Shown piece by piece: positions 50,050 through 58,834 of a stretch of 64,000 nt of DNA (position 1 is the first letter of the stretch; each line of letters starts with the position of its first letter). Under the pieces are notes generated by a model that saw only the letters and a program-made list of their open reading frames with translations, had not been told where the DNA came from and did no database searches. A program made the position numbers and the translations under genes. The DNA is from J084 sp964471405. Lineage in GTDB: Bacteria; Pseudomonadota; Alphaproteobacteria; Sphingomonadales; Rhodothalassiaceae. Location: positions 1 through 64,000 of the forward strand of contig CAYYGH010000004.1 of the NCBI GenBank assembly GCA_964471405.1. The letters run 5' to 3'.

Positions 50050-50970
50050 ATGGCGCCGGCGTCTCATCGGGACGATCTGGATCATGTGACGCGGGAGTTG
50101 AGGGCCGCTGACCCGGAGCGGGCCTTCCTATTGGCCTTCGCCCCCCGCCGCACCCGTCCGGTGATGACGGTGCTGGCCGCTCTCGACCTCGAGGCAGCCC
50201 GCATTCTCGACCGGGTGCAGGAGCCGGCCGCCGCCCTCATGCGGATTGCCTGGTGGCGGGAGGCGATAGGTGAGGCCTTGGCCGGCCGGCCTGCTGCACA
50301 GCCGCTGCTGCGGGTGCTGGCTGCCTTGCGTTGCCATCCCGTGCTTACCGCATCTGCTGAACTTGAGGCGATCTTCACGGCGCGGGAGGCTTTTCTTTCC
50401 GGGGAAGAGGAGATCTCGCTAAGAGAGGCGGCTCTGCGCGCCAAGGCCACCGGTGGACGGCTCAATCGGCTGTGGGCGCGCGTATTGGTGGAGGACGGCT
50501 GCGGACCGGGCGGAAAGCATCGTGCAGATTGGCTTGCCGCTGCCGAGGACGTGGGCACGGCCTATCAAATCACCCGCTATCTTGGCGGCATCCAGCGGGA
50601 GGCCCGGGCCGGACGGTTGTGGCTGCCCGGACTCACGGCTCCGCAACGCGCTGCGATTCCGGCCAGAGAGATCTTCGCGGGACCCTGGCCTGCACCGCTC
50701 AGGGGGCTGTTGCGTGATCTGGCCGGCAAGGCCGGGGAGCTTCTTGCGGCAGCCGGGGCGCGCCTGCCGCCGCGCCTGCCGCTTTCCGCACGCCAGCCCT
50801 TTCTCTTGAGCGCGTATGTGGCCCGTGATATCGCCGCGCTCATGGCTGCGGATCATGATCCCTCAGCGGCTCGACTGGGCCGAATGGGGCCGCGGGAGGT
50901 CATGGCGGTCTGGCGACTTTATCTGCGTGGGCCAGCCGTCGGCATGCGGCCGGAAAAGCGAAAAACATGA
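50050..50970 (+). CDS. Degenerate squalene/phytoene synthase family protein (NDUFAF6-like)
   Basis: The 306-residue protein has the fold signature of squalene/phytoene synthases, with MRIAWWREAIGEAL and VGTAYQITRYLGGIQREARAGRLWLP. In active synthases the latter segment carries the second aspartate motif (NxxRDxxED before GR-x-x-x-P); here GGIQREA replaces it, and no first DxxxD motif is seen, so prenyl synthesis is unlikely. Such degenerate proteins resemble NDUFAF6, an assembly factor of mitochondrial complex I; the nuo operon starts 3 kb downstream. Start ATG 50050 after gaaaggatcgca. A role in complex I assembly is an inference. Confidence 0.75.
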   Translation: MAPASHRDDLDHVTRELRAADPERAFLLAFAPRRTRPVMTVLAALDLEAARILDRVQEPAAALMRIAWWREAIGEALAGRPAAQPLLRVLAALRCHPVLTASAELEAIFTAREAFLSGEEEISLREAALRAKATGGRLNRLWARVLVEDGCGPGGKHRADWLAAAEDVGTAYQITRYLGGIQREARAGRLWLPGLTAPQRAAIPAREIFAGPWPAPLRGLLRDLAGKAGELLAAAGARLPPRLPLSARQPFLLSAYVARDIAALMAADHDPSAARLGRMGPREVMAVWRLYLRGPAVGMRPEKRKT

Positions 50971-50989
50971 CGGGAAGGATCCGGGGACG

Positions 50990-52138
50990 ATGGATTTCGA
51001 GCTGAGCGAGGACCAGCGCCTCATCCAGGAAACGGCCCGCGCCTTTGCGGAAGACGAAATGACTCCCCATGCGGCGGCATGGGATGAGCAGAAGATCTTC
51101 CCCAAAGAGACCTTGCGCAAGGCCGCCGCCCTCGGGTTTGCCGCGATCTATGTGCCGGAAGAGCTGGGTGGTGCCGGCCTCGGCAGACTCGAGACCGCGC
51201 TTGTGATCGAGCAGCTGGCCCGCGCCTGTCCTTCGACGGCGGCCTATATCTCCATTCACAACATGGCAACCTGGATGATTGCCCGCTTTGGCCCCGATGA
51301 CCTCGCTCATCGTCTGGTTCCCCGTCTGGCCAGCATGGAATTGTTTGCAAGCTACTGTCTGACCGAGCCCAATGCGGGTTCGGATGCCGCCTCGCTGAAG
51401 ACCCGCGCGGAACGGGACGGTGACTATTACGTCCTGAACGGCACCAAGGCCTTCATCTCGGGCGCGGGCGAGCATGGCTCGGACATTTATGTCGTGATGG
51501 CGCGCACCGGCGGCGAGGGCGCGCGCGGGATCACGGCATTCGTGGTCGAGAAGGGAACGCCGGGCATGAGCTTCGGTGCCCAGGAGCGCAAGCTCGGCTG
51601 GCATTCCCAGCCTACCGCGATGGTCAATTTCGACAACTGCCGGGTGCCGGCCGGCAACCGGCTTGGTGAAGAGGGGCAGGGCTTCAAGATCGCGATGCAG
51701 GGGCTCGACGGCGGGCGCATCAATATCGGCGCCTGTTCGCTGGGAGGTGCGCAATTTGCGTTGGAAGCCGCACTCACCTACGTCCAGGACAGGCGGCAGT
51801 TCGGGCGACCCATTGCCGACTTCCAGGCGACCCAGTTCAAGCTTGCGGACATGGCAACCGAGCTCGAGGCCGCTCGTCTGATGATCTATCGTGCCGCCTG
51901 GAAGCTGGATCGCGACGCTCCTGACAAGACGGCGGCCGCCGCCCAGGCGAAGCGATTCGCGACCGATGTCGGTTTCCGGGTCGCCAACGAGGCTCTTCAG
52001 CTGCATGGGGGCTATGGCTATCTGATGGACTATCCGATTGAGCGGATCCTGCGTGATCTCAGGGTTCACCAGATTCTTGAAGGGACGAACGAGATCATGC
52101 GCGTGATCATCGCCCGTCAGCTTCTGGGGCGTCGCTAG
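50990..52138 (+). CDS. Acyl-CoA dehydrogenase, isobutyryl-CoA dehydrogenase-like
   Basis: Flavoenzyme of 382 residues starting MDFELSEDQRLIQETARAFA. Motifs: SYCLTEPNAGSDAASLKTRA, GTKAFISGAGEHGSDIYVVM, GRINIGACSLGGAQFALEAA, DRRQFGRPIADFQATQFKLA and LEGTNEIMRVIIARQLL. The catalytic glutamate in the acyl-CoA dehydrogenase short-chain type is expected at ERILRDLRVHQILEGTNE. Overall pattern resembles isobutyryl-CoA dehydrogenase of valine breakdown. ATG 50990 follows gggaaggatccggggacg; the frame is open upstream inside the previous gene. Enoyl-CoA hydratase gene follows, supporting a branched-chain role. Confidence 0.88.
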   Translation: MDFELSEDQRLIQETARAFAEDEMTPHAAAWDEQKIFPKETLRKAAALGFAAIYVPEELGGAGLGRLETALVIEQLARACPSTAAYISIHNMATWMIARFGPDDLAHRLVPRLASMELFASYCLTEPNAGSDAASLKTRAERDGDYYVLNGTKAFISGAGEHGSDIYVVMARTGGEGARGITAFVVEKGTPGMSFGAQERKLGWHSQPTAMVNFDNCRVPAGNRLGEEGQGFKIAMQGLDGGRINIGACSLGGAQFALEAALTYVQDRRQFGRPIADFQATQFKLADMATELEAARLMIYRAAWKLDRDAPDKTAAAAQAKRFATDVGFRVANEALQLHGGYGYLMDYPIERILRDLRVHQILEGTNEIMRVIIARQLLGRR

Positions 52139-52196
52139 CCGCTTCGCAAAGGTGCCGCCTGCATGACGGGTTCCGACAGGGAAGGAGACCGCAAGG

Positions 52197-53036
52197 ATGC
52201 CTGAAGCCCTTGACTTGGCTGCCTATCAGGAGCGCTTTCCCTCACTTGGCTTTGCCGATCTGGGTGAAGGCATCCTCGAAATCACGCTGGCCAGGCCCGG
52301 CCGGTTGAATGCCGCGGATGCCGACATGCATCGGGACCTGAGCCGCGTTTTTCGCAGCGCAGGCGAGGACGAGGCGGTCCGTGTCGTCCTGGTCAGGGGT
52401 GAGGGCGGGCAGTTCTCCGCCGGTGGCGACTTCTCCCTCATCGAGGAGATGATTGCCGACGACGATACCTGGATCCGTGTCTTCGACGAGGCCCGCGAGC
52501 TGGTCTACGGTCTGCTCGACTGCCGCGCGCCGGTCGTGGCGGCCATCGAGGGGGTGGCGGTCGGCGCGGGGCTTGCTGTGGCCCTGCTTGCGGACATCTC
52601 GGTGGCAGGCGAAAATGCGCGGCTGCTGGACGGGCATGTCAAGCTGGGAGTGGCGGCGGGCGATCATTCGGTCATCATCTGGCCGCTGCTCATCGGCATG
52701 GCGCGGGCCAAATACCATCTGCTCACCAACACGCCCATCCGCGGGAGGGAGGCGGCCCGTATGGGTCTTGTCAGTCTGGCTGTTGCGGATGAGGAGGTGC
52801 TTGATCGGGCAAAGGACATCGCCTTTTCCCTCGCCCGCGGCAGCCGCACTGCCGTGCGCTTCACGAAGCAGGCGCTCAACAACTGGATCCGACTGGCCGG
52901 GCCAGCCTTTGATGCTTCTCTGGCAATGGAGTTCATGGGGTTTCGTCTTGCCGACATCCGGGAAGGCCTTGCCGCTCTCAAAGAAAAGCGGCCTCCTGTT
53001 TTTCCATCTGTTTCTAGAACGCCCACGGATAGTTAA
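52197..53036 (+). CDS. Enoyl-CoA hydratase/isomerase family protein
   Basis: Crotonase-fold protein of 279 residues that most likely hydrates the product of the upstream dehydrogenase. The oxyanion-hole segments are GQFSAGGDFSLIEEM and GVAVGAGLAVALLADISVA. The usual hydratase glutamates are not all evident: the second position reads LGVAAGDHSVIIWPLLIG, where AGDH replaces the more common pattern, so the exact reaction is open. ATG 52197 after gggaaggagaccgcaagg, 58 bases after the dehydrogenase. Confidence 0.85.
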   Translation: MPEALDLAAYQERFPSLGFADLGEGILEITLARPGRLNAADADMHRDLSRVFRSAGEDEAVRVVLVRGEGGQFSAGGDFSLIEEMIADDDTWIRVFDEARELVYGLLDCRAPVVAAIEGVAVGAGLAVALLADISVAGENARLLDGHVKLGVAAGDHSVIIWPLLIGMARAKYHLLTNTPIRGREAARMGLVSLAVADEEVLDRAKDIAFSLARGSRTAVRFTKQALNNWIRLAGPAFDASLAMEFMGFRLADIREGLAALKEKRPPVFPSVSRTPTDS

Positions 53037-53374
53037 CCATAATTTCCTGTCTTCTTCTCCTCGAATGTCACCATTTATGAATATGGTGCGGCTGGTTCAG
53101 TCGACACCATTGCAAAGCGTAGTGGAAAAGGTGAACCAAAAGGCAGCCAGAATGTGCTTCTCACGCCCGTGAATATCCGCTACTATTTCAGCACATTTCA
53201 CATGTCGGATATGTAAGATATTGTGTCCTGAGGAAGATGTTCCCGCTATCCGGGATGTGGAATGGATGCGAATTGCGGACGGTCCATGTGCGCATGATGG
53301 TCTGTCGGGGGCAGGGCATCGTTCGATCGCTGGTGTGGTGAGCCGCCTGGGCGGCGTGAGCAAGGGAGGTGAGC
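53037..53374 (+). promoter_or_regulatory. AT-richer regulatory spacer upstream of the XRE gene
   Basis: 338 bases without a credible gene, visibly richer in A+T than the rest. TTAACCAT at 53034-53041, a CtrA-type half site, overlaps the stop of the hydratase gene. A candidate promoter is TTCAGC (53187-53192), 17 bases, TATGTA (53210-53215), 160 bases before the XRE start, which leaves a long leader. Confidence 0.4.
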
Positions 53375-53782
53375 GTGGCACGGGGAGCAACTCCGATCGA
53401 CGCTTATGTGGGTGAGCGGGTGCGGCTGAGGCGCACGCTTCTGGGGATCAGCCAGACCAAGCTGGCCGAGGTTCTGGGCGTCACCTTTCAGCAGGTCCAG
53501 AAATACGAACGCGGGACCAACCGCATCGGGGCGAGCAATCTCTACAAGATCGCAAAGGCGTTGGGAGTACCCGTCTCCTATTTCTTTGAGGATCTGCCGG
53601 ATGATCTTGACGAGGACAATCCGCCTTCCGCAACCGCGCGGATCGACAGTGCGCTGGGCGGCCGGCATGTGAGTCGGCGTGAGACCTTATCGCTCATCCG
53701 GCATTTCCATGCGATCAAGGATCCTGCGGTCCGGGCCGAGATCATCGATCTCATCCGGCGCCTGGGCGGGAGTGACCAGTAG
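53375..53782 (+). CDS. XRE-family transcriptional regulator
   Basis: Small DNA-binding protein of 135 residues. The helix-turn-helix lies at about 14-66: VRLRRTLLGISQTKLAEVLG-VTFQQVQKYERGTNRI-GASNLYKIAKALGVPVSYFF. The C-terminal helical half (SLIRHFHAIKDPAVRAEIIDLIRRL) probably dimerises. I chose GTG 53375 because caagggagg ends five bases before it; GTG 53369 overlaps that site. It precedes nuoA on the same strand. Similar regulators are frequent in alphaproteobacteria; targets unknown. Confidence 0.88.
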   Translation: MARGATPIDAYVGERVRLRRTLLGISQTKLAEVLGVTFQQVQKYERGTNRIGASNLYKIAKALGVPVSYFFEDLPDDLDEDNPPSATARIDSALGGRHVSRRETLSLIRHFHAIKDPAVRAEIIDLIRRLGGSDQ

Positions 53783-53878
53783 ACGCGCGGCCGCCCTTCA
53801 CAAGGCGTAAAGAGGTGGTATCGGCTGCGCCGCTTCGGCTTGTGTGTCGTTTCAACGGAGCGGGCGGCGAATTCTGTC

Positions 53879-53908
53879 TTGGAAATCGGCAGGCAATGCT
53901 GCTATAGC
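53879..53908 (+). promoter_or_regulatory. Candidate promoter of the nuo operon
   Basis: TTGGAA (53879-53884), 18 bases, TATAGC (53903-53908), the CTATAGCGCC form typical of alphaproteobacterial promoters. Transcription would begin near 53915, inside the palindrome CCGACGTCGG (53913-53922), leaving a leader of about 120 bases before nuoA. Confidence 0.6.
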
Positions 53909-54036
53909 GCCCCCGACGTCGGCGCATGCCGATGGCCGGGATAAAGCCTTGCCGGCACCCCGTGGCGTTCCGTGGTGTCGATGGGCTGATCGGTTTGCGG
54001 CATGGTCGACAGGTGATCCTTGCGTAGGATGGCGTA

Positions 54037-54405
54037 ATGATTTCCGATCTCCTGCATGACTATCTGCCCGTTCTGATCTTTCTGGGGGTCGCGGCGGTGC
54101 TGTCGGCGGTGATGGTGGCCATTCCCCTTATCATTGCGCCCAAGCGGCCGGATGCGGAGAAGCTGTCGGCCTATGAGTCGGGGTTTGATGCCTTTACGTC
54201 CGCCCGCCGCCAGTTCGATGTGCGCTTCTATCTGGTCTCCATCCTCTTCATCATTTTCGACCTTGAGGCCGCCTTTCTGTTCCCCTGGGCGGTCGCCTTC
54301 GATTCGATCGGCTGGTTCGGCTTCTGGTCGATGATGCTGTTCCTGTTCGTGCTGACGGTCGGCTTCGTCTATGAGTGGCGCAAGGGAGCGCTGGAATGGG
54401 AGTAG
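54037..54405 (+). CDS. nuoA: NADH-quinone oxidoreductase subunit A
   Basis: Three-helix membrane subunit at the junction of the two complex I arms. The 122-residue protein contains KLSAYESGFDAF, RRQFDVRFYLVSILFIIFDLE and FLFPWAV, the standard signature, and ends FVYEWRKGALEWE. ATG 54037 after cgtaggatggcgta. First gene of the operon; overlaps nuoB. Confidence 0.98.
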   Translation: MISDLLHDYLPVLIFLGVAAVLSAVMVAIPLIIAPKRPDAEKLSAYESGFDAFTSARRQFDVRFYLVSILFIIFDLEAAFLFPWAVAFDSIGWFGFWSMMLFLFVLTVGFVYEWRKGALEWE

Positions 54406-54950
54406 AACTGGAACGTCCCCAGGCGGCGACCGCCATGCCGCCTGCCAGTGGCCTTGATGAAAGCTTCTTTGCCGGCGTGCGCGACGAGCTCGCGGACAAG
54501 GGCTTTCTTGTCACCAGTGCCGAGGAGCTCATCCGCTGGGCACGCACCGGCTCGCTGTGGTGGATGACATTCGGGCTGGCCTGCTGCGCGGTGGAGATGA
54601 TGCACACCAACATGCCGCGCTATGATCTGGAGCGCTTCGGCGTGGCTCCGCGGGCCAGCCCGCGCCAGTCGGACGTGATGATCGTGGCCGGTACGCTGTG
54701 CAACAAGATGGCGCCGGCCCTGCGCAAGGTCTATGACCAGATGGCGGAGCCGCGCTACGTGATCTCGATGGGCTCCTGCGCCAACGGTGGCGGCTATTAC
54801 CACTACAGCTATTCCGTCGTGCGCGGCTGCGACCGGATCGTGCCGGTGGACATCTATGTGCCCGGCTGTCCCCCGACGGCGGAGGCGCTGCTTTACGGAA
54901 TCCTGCTGCTGCAGCGCAAGATCCGGCGCGAAGGGGCGCTCGTGCGATAG
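54396..54950 (+). CDS. nuoB: NADH-quinone oxidoreductase subunit B (N2 cluster)
   Basis: Carries the terminal 4Fe-4S cluster N2, next to the quinone site. ATG 54396 behind aagggagcgctgga gives 184 residues; an in-frame ATG at 54375 is seven codons earlier inside nuoA. Ligands C63 and C64 (GLACCAVEMM), C128 (MGSCANGGG) and C158 (VPGCPPTAE) are all present. Confidence 0.97.
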   Translation: MGVELERPQAATAMPPASGLDESFFAGVRDELADKGFLVTSAEELIRWARTGSLWWMTFGLACCAVEMMHTNMPRYDLERFGVAPRASPRQSDVMIVAGTLCNKMAPALRKVYDQMAEPRYVISMGSCANGGGYYHYSYSVVRGCDRIVPVDIYVPGCPPTAEALLYGILLLQRKIRREGALVR

Positions 54951-55010
54951 ATGCGGGTCGGGTGCCGGGGCGGGTGATTGGCCGGCGGGCAAGCGAGGCG
55001 GAACGACACG

Positions 55011-55646
55011 ATGGCCAGTGAGGCGGAACTGAAGGATCTGGGCGCGCGCATCGAAGAGGCGCTGGCCTATGAGGTCACGGGCTGGGAAGTCGCCCGTGGC
55101 GAGCTCACCCTGACGGCGCGTGCGGAGCATATCGTCAAGGTTCTCACCTTCCTGCGGGACGAGCCCGATTGCCGTTTTCGCACGCTGGTGGACATCTGCG
55201 GGGTGGACTGGCCGCAGCGCGAGAGGCGCTTTGATGTCGTCTATCATCTGCTTTCCATGGAGCTGAACCAGCGCATCCGCGTCAAGATCCAGACGGATGA
55301 GGACACGCCCATTCCCTCCGTTACCGATGTCTTCCCCTGCGCCAACTGGTTCGAGCGCGAGTTGTGGGACATGTATGGCGTGAAGGTTTCGGGGCATCCG
55401 GACTTGCGGCGCATTCTCACGGACTATGGGTTCGAGGGACATCCCCTGCGCAAGGACTTCCCGCTGACGGGCTATGTGGAGCTTCGCTATGACGAGGAGC
55501 TCAAGCGCGTGGTCTATGAACCGGTGAAGCTGACCCAGGAGTTCCGCTATTTCGACTTCCTGAGCCCCTGGGAGGGCGCAAAATACATCCTCCCGGGCGA
55601 TGAGAAGGCCTCGGGCGAGGCCGCCGGCGAGGAGGGAAAGGCCTGA
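55011..55646 (+). CDS. nuoC: NADH-quinone oxidoreductase subunit C
   Basis: 30-kDa peripheral arm subunit, separate from nuoD as in alphaproteobacteria and mitochondria. ATG 55011 gives 211 residues with DICGVDWPQRERRFDVVYHL, ERELWDMYGVKVSGHPDLRR and GHPLRKDFPLTGYVE. The start has aagcgaggcggaacgacacg upstream. Confidence 0.97.
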   Translation: MASEAELKDLGARIEEALAYEVTGWEVARGELTLTARAEHIVKVLTFLRDEPDCRFRTLVDICGVDWPQRERRFDVVYHLLSMELNQRIRVKIQTDEDTPIPSVTDVFPCANWFERELWDMYGVKVSGHPDLRRILTDYGFEGHPLRKDFPLTGYVELRYDEELKRVVYEPVKLTQEFRYFDFLSPWEGAKYILPGDEKASGEAAGEEGKA

Positions 55647-55649
55647 GCC

Positions 55650-56846
55650 ATGCCCCGCGACGGTGACGCATTCGAGCGGCAGATCAAGAACTACAATCTG
55701 AATTTCGGGCCCCAGCATCCTGCGGCGCATGGCGTGCTGCGCCTGATTCTCGAGCTGGACGGGGAGGTCGTCGAGCGCGCCGATCCGCATATCGGCCTCC
55801 TGCACCGCGGCACCGAGAAGCTCATCGAGCACAAAACCTATCTGCAGGCGATCGGCTATTTCGACCGCCTCGACTATGCCGCGCCGATGAACCAGGAGCA
55901 CGCCTTCGTGCTCGCCATCGAAAAGCTGCTCGGCATCGAGGTGCCGGAGCGGGCGAAATACATCCGCGTGCTCTATGCCGAGCTGACGCGGATCATGAAC
56001 CACATTCTCAACGTCACGACGCACGCTATGGACGTCGGCGCGCTGACCCCCATCCTGTGGGGCTTCGAGGAGCGCGAGACGCTGTGCACCTTCTATGAGC
56101 GCGCCTCGGGTGCGCGCATGCATGCGAAATATTTCCGGCCGGGCGGCGTGCACCAGGATCTGCCGCCGGATCTGATCGAGGATATCTGGAACTGGACCGA
56201 ACGTTTTCCGCGGGTCCTCGACGACATCGAGACGCTGCTCACCGACAACCGCATCTTCAAACAGCGCAATGTCGACATCGGCGTGCTGACGAAGGAGCAG
56301 GCCTTCGAGCTGGGGCTGTCCGGGCCGATGCTGCGCTCCACGGGGCTGGCTTGGGACCTGCGCAAGGCCCAGCCCTATGAGGTCTATGACCGGATGGAGT
56401 TCAAGGTCCCGGTCGGCCGGCACGGCGACTGCTATGACCGGTATCTCATCCGCATGGCGGAGATGCGCGAGTCGCTGAAGATCATGCGCCAGTGCATCAA
56501 CGAGATGCCGACGGGGCCGGTGCTGTCCGATGATCGCAAGGTCGTGCCGCCGCCGCGTGCGGAGATGAAGCGCTCGATGGAGGCGCTGATTCACCACTTC
56601 AAGCTCTATACCGAGGGCATCAAGCCGCCCCAGGGTGAGGTCTATGCGGCTGTCGAGGCGCCCAAGGGCGAGTTCGGGGTCTATCTGATTTCGGACGGCA
56701 CCAATCGGCCCTATCGCTGCAAGATCAGGGCACCGGGTTTCGTGCATCTGCAGGCGATGGACACCATGCTCAGAGGCCACATGCTGGCGGATGTGCCGGC
56801 GGTGCTGGGCTCGATTGATATCGTCTTCGGCGAGGTCGACCGCTAG
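55650..56846 (+). CDS. nuoD: NADH-quinone oxidoreductase subunit D
   Basis: 49-kDa subunit forming the quinone pocket with NuoB. The 398-residue product has NFGPQHPAAHGVLRLIL with the catalytic histidine of the quinone site, GLLHRGTEKLIE, and ends in the conserved GSIDIVFGEVDR. Start ATG 55650 is 3 bases after nuoC. The following nuoE lies 38 bases on. Confidence 0.98.
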   Translation: MPRDGDAFERQIKNYNLNFGPQHPAAHGVLRLILELDGEVVERADPHIGLLHRGTEKLIEHKTYLQAIGYFDRLDYAAPMNQEHAFVLAIEKLLGIEVPERAKYIRVLYAELTRIMNHILNVTTHAMDVGALTPILWGFEERETLCTFYERASGARMHAKYFRPGGVHQDLPPDLIEDIWNWTERFPRVLDDIETLLTDNRIFKQRNVDIGVLTKEQAFELGLSGPMLRSTGLAWDLRKAQPYEVYDRMEFKVPVGRHGDCYDRYLIRMAEMRESLKIMRQCINEMPTGPVLSDDRKVVPPPRAEMKRSMEALIHHFKLYTEGIKPPQGEVYAAVEAPKGEFGVYLISDGTNRPYRCKIRAPGFVHLQAMDTMLRGHMLADVPAVLGSIDIVFGEVDR

Positions 56847-56884
56847 GACGCGCAGCAGAGGCGACAGGAAGGCTTGAGCAAGCG

Positions 56885-57526
56885 ATGTCGGTTCACCTGA
56901 AGGTCATCGAGGACGGCGAGCCCTTCGCCTTCTCGGAAGAGAACAGGGCGGAGGTCGAGCGGATCCTCGCCAAGTATCCGCCGGAGAGGAAGCGCTCCGC
57001 GATCCTGCCGCTGCTGCATCTGGCGCAGAAGCAGAACGGCGGCTGGATCTCGCGCCAGGTGGTGGAGCATGTCGCGGAGCTGCTCGAAATTCCGAAGATC
57101 AAGGCGCTGGAGGTTGCCACCTTCTATACCATGTTCAATCTGAAGCCCATCGGCCGGCATCATGTGCAGGTCTGCGGCACGACCCCCTGCTGGCTGAGGG
57201 GTTCTGATGAGATCTTCCGCGCCTGCCGGGACATGGGGCTGGAGAAGGGACGGACCACGGAAGACGGCCTGTTTCATCTCAGCGAGGTCGAGTGTCTGGG
57301 CGCCTGCGTCAACGCGCCGGTCGTCCAGATCGATGACGACTATTACGAGGATCTCGATTACGAGAAGATGAAGGCGATCCTCGAGGCGTTGCGGCGCGGC
57401 GAGCGGCCGAAGCCGGGGCCGCAGGTGGATCGCCAGTTCGCGGCGCCTGAGGGCGGCCCCACCACACTCAAGGATCGCGTGCCGGCGAATGTGACGCCGG
57501 GCGGGCGCATGCGGGAGGATGCCTGA
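56885..57526 (+). CDS. nuoE: NADH-quinone oxidoreductase subunit E (2Fe-2S)
   Basis: 24-kDa thioredoxin-fold subunit with cluster N1a. The 213-residue product has ligands C97 and C102 (VCGTTPC) and C137 and C141 (CLGAC). A Pro/Arg-rich C-terminal tail beyond residue 170 is longer than in E. coli and usual in alphaproteobacteria. ATG 56885 after ggaaggcttgagcaagcg. The gap to nuoF is 3 bases. Confidence 0.97.
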   Translation: MSVHLKVIEDGEPFAFSEENRAEVERILAKYPPERKRSAILPLLHLAQKQNGGWISRQVVEHVAELLEIPKIKALEVATFYTMFNLKPIGRHHVQVCGTTPCWLRGSDEIFRACRDMGLEKGRTTEDGLFHLSEVECLGACVNAPVVQIDDDYYEDLDYEKMKAILEALRRGERPKPGPQVDRQFAAPEGGPTTLKDRVPANVTPGGRMREDA

Positions 57527-57529
57527 ATC

Positions 57530-58825
57530 ATGCTCAAAGACTCCGATCGCATCTTCCAGAACCTCTACGGCTATGAATCCTGGCGTCTCGACGGGGCCCG
57601 TCGGCGCGGCGACTGGGACGGCACGAAGGATCTCATGGCCAAGGGGCCGGACTGGATCATCAGCGAGGTCAAGGAGTCGGGACTGCGCGGGCGCGGCGGC
57701 GCCGGTTTTCCCACGGGGCTCAAATGGTCCTTCATGCCCAAGGAGCGTCCGGCCGGTCAGCCGGCCTATCTCGTGGTCAACGCCGATGAATCCGAGCCCG
57801 GCACCTGCAAGGACCGCGAGATCCTGCGCCATGAACCCCACAAGCTGATCGAAGGGGCGTTGCTTGCCGGTTTCGCGATGCGGGCGACGGCCGCCTACAT
57901 CTATGTGCGCGGCGAGTTCGTGCGCGAGGCGGAGCGTCTGCAGGCGGCGGTGGACGAGGCCTATGAAGCCGGGCTCATCGGGCGGAACGCCTGCGGCTCG
58001 GGCTATGATTTCGACATTTACGTGCACCGGGGCGCCGGCGCTTACATCTGCGGCGAGGAGACGGCGCTGATCCAGAGTCTGGAAGGCAAGAAGGGCCAGC
58101 CGCGCCTCAAGCCTCCGTTTCCCGCCAATGTGGGGCTCTATGGCTGTCCGACGACGGTCAACAATGTCGAGTCGATTGCCGTCGTGCCGACGATTCTGCG
58201 CCGCGGGGCAAGCTGGTTCGCCAGCTTCGGGCGGCCCAACAACACGGGCACCAAGCTCTTCTGCATCTCGGGCCATGTGAACCGGCCGTGCACCGTGGAA
58301 GAGGAGATGAGCATCCCGCTTCGCGAGCTCATCGAGCGCCATGCGGGCGGCGTGCGCGGCGGCTGGGACAATCTGCTCGCCGTCATCCCGGGCGGATCCT
58401 CTGTGCCGGTCATTCCGAAGGAGATCTGCGATGAAGTGCTGATGGACTATGACGCCCTGCGCGAGGTGCAGTCGGGCCTCGGCACGGCCGCCGTGATCGT
58501 GATGGACAAGTCCACCGACATCGTGAAGGCCATCGCGCGCATCAGCTACTTCTACAAGCACGAATCCTGCGGCCAGTGCACGCCCTGCCGCGAGGGCACG
58601 GGCTGGATGTGGCGGGTGATGGAGCGGCTGGTGGAAGGGCGCGCCCGACGCGAGGAGATCGACCTGCTCTACGAGGTCACCAAGCAGGTCGAAGGACACA
58701 CCATCTGCGCGCTGGGGGATGCGGCCGCCTGGCCGATCCAGGGGCTCATCCGCCATTTCCGGGACGAGATCGAGCGTCGGATTGACGACTATCAGCGCCG
58801 CACCAGCGCTGTCGCGGCGGAGTAG
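57530..58825 (+). CDS. nuoF: NADH-quinone oxidoreductase subunit F (NADH-binding)
   Basis: 51-kDa subunit with FMN, the NADH site and cluster N3. The 431-residue protein has the NADH motif GLRGRGGAGFPTG, the FMN region NADESEPGTCKDRE, GAGAYICGEETAL and the 4Fe-4S ligands in ESCGQCTPCREG plus the later cysteine in HTICALGDA. ATG 57530 follows gcctgaatc. Confidence 0.98.
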   Translation: MLKDSDRIFQNLYGYESWRLDGARRRGDWDGTKDLMAKGPDWIISEVKESGLRGRGGAGFPTGLKWSFMPKERPAGQPAYLVVNADESEPGTCKDREILRHEPHKLIEGALLAGFAMRATAAYIYVRGEFVREAERLQAAVDEAYEAGLIGRNACGSGYDFDIYVHRGAGAYICGEETALIQSLEGKKGQPRLKPPFPANVGLYGCPTTVNNVESIAVVPTILRRGASWFASFGRPNNTGTKLFCISGHVNRPCTVEEEMSIPLRELIERHAGGVRGGWDNLLAVIPGGSSVPVIPKEICDEVLMDYDALREVQSGLGTAAVIVMDKSTDIVKAIARISYFYKHESCGQCTPCREGTGWMWRVMERLVEGRARREEIDLLYEVTKQVEGHTICALGDAAAWPIQGLIRHFRDEIERRIDDYQRRTSAVAAE

Positions 58826-58834
58826 GAGACGGTG

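Noticed and set aside
53221..53415. TTG-initiated 64-codon frame upstream of the XRE gene
   Set aside because: No ribosome site, no recognisable motif, and it overlaps the XRE start in another frame.
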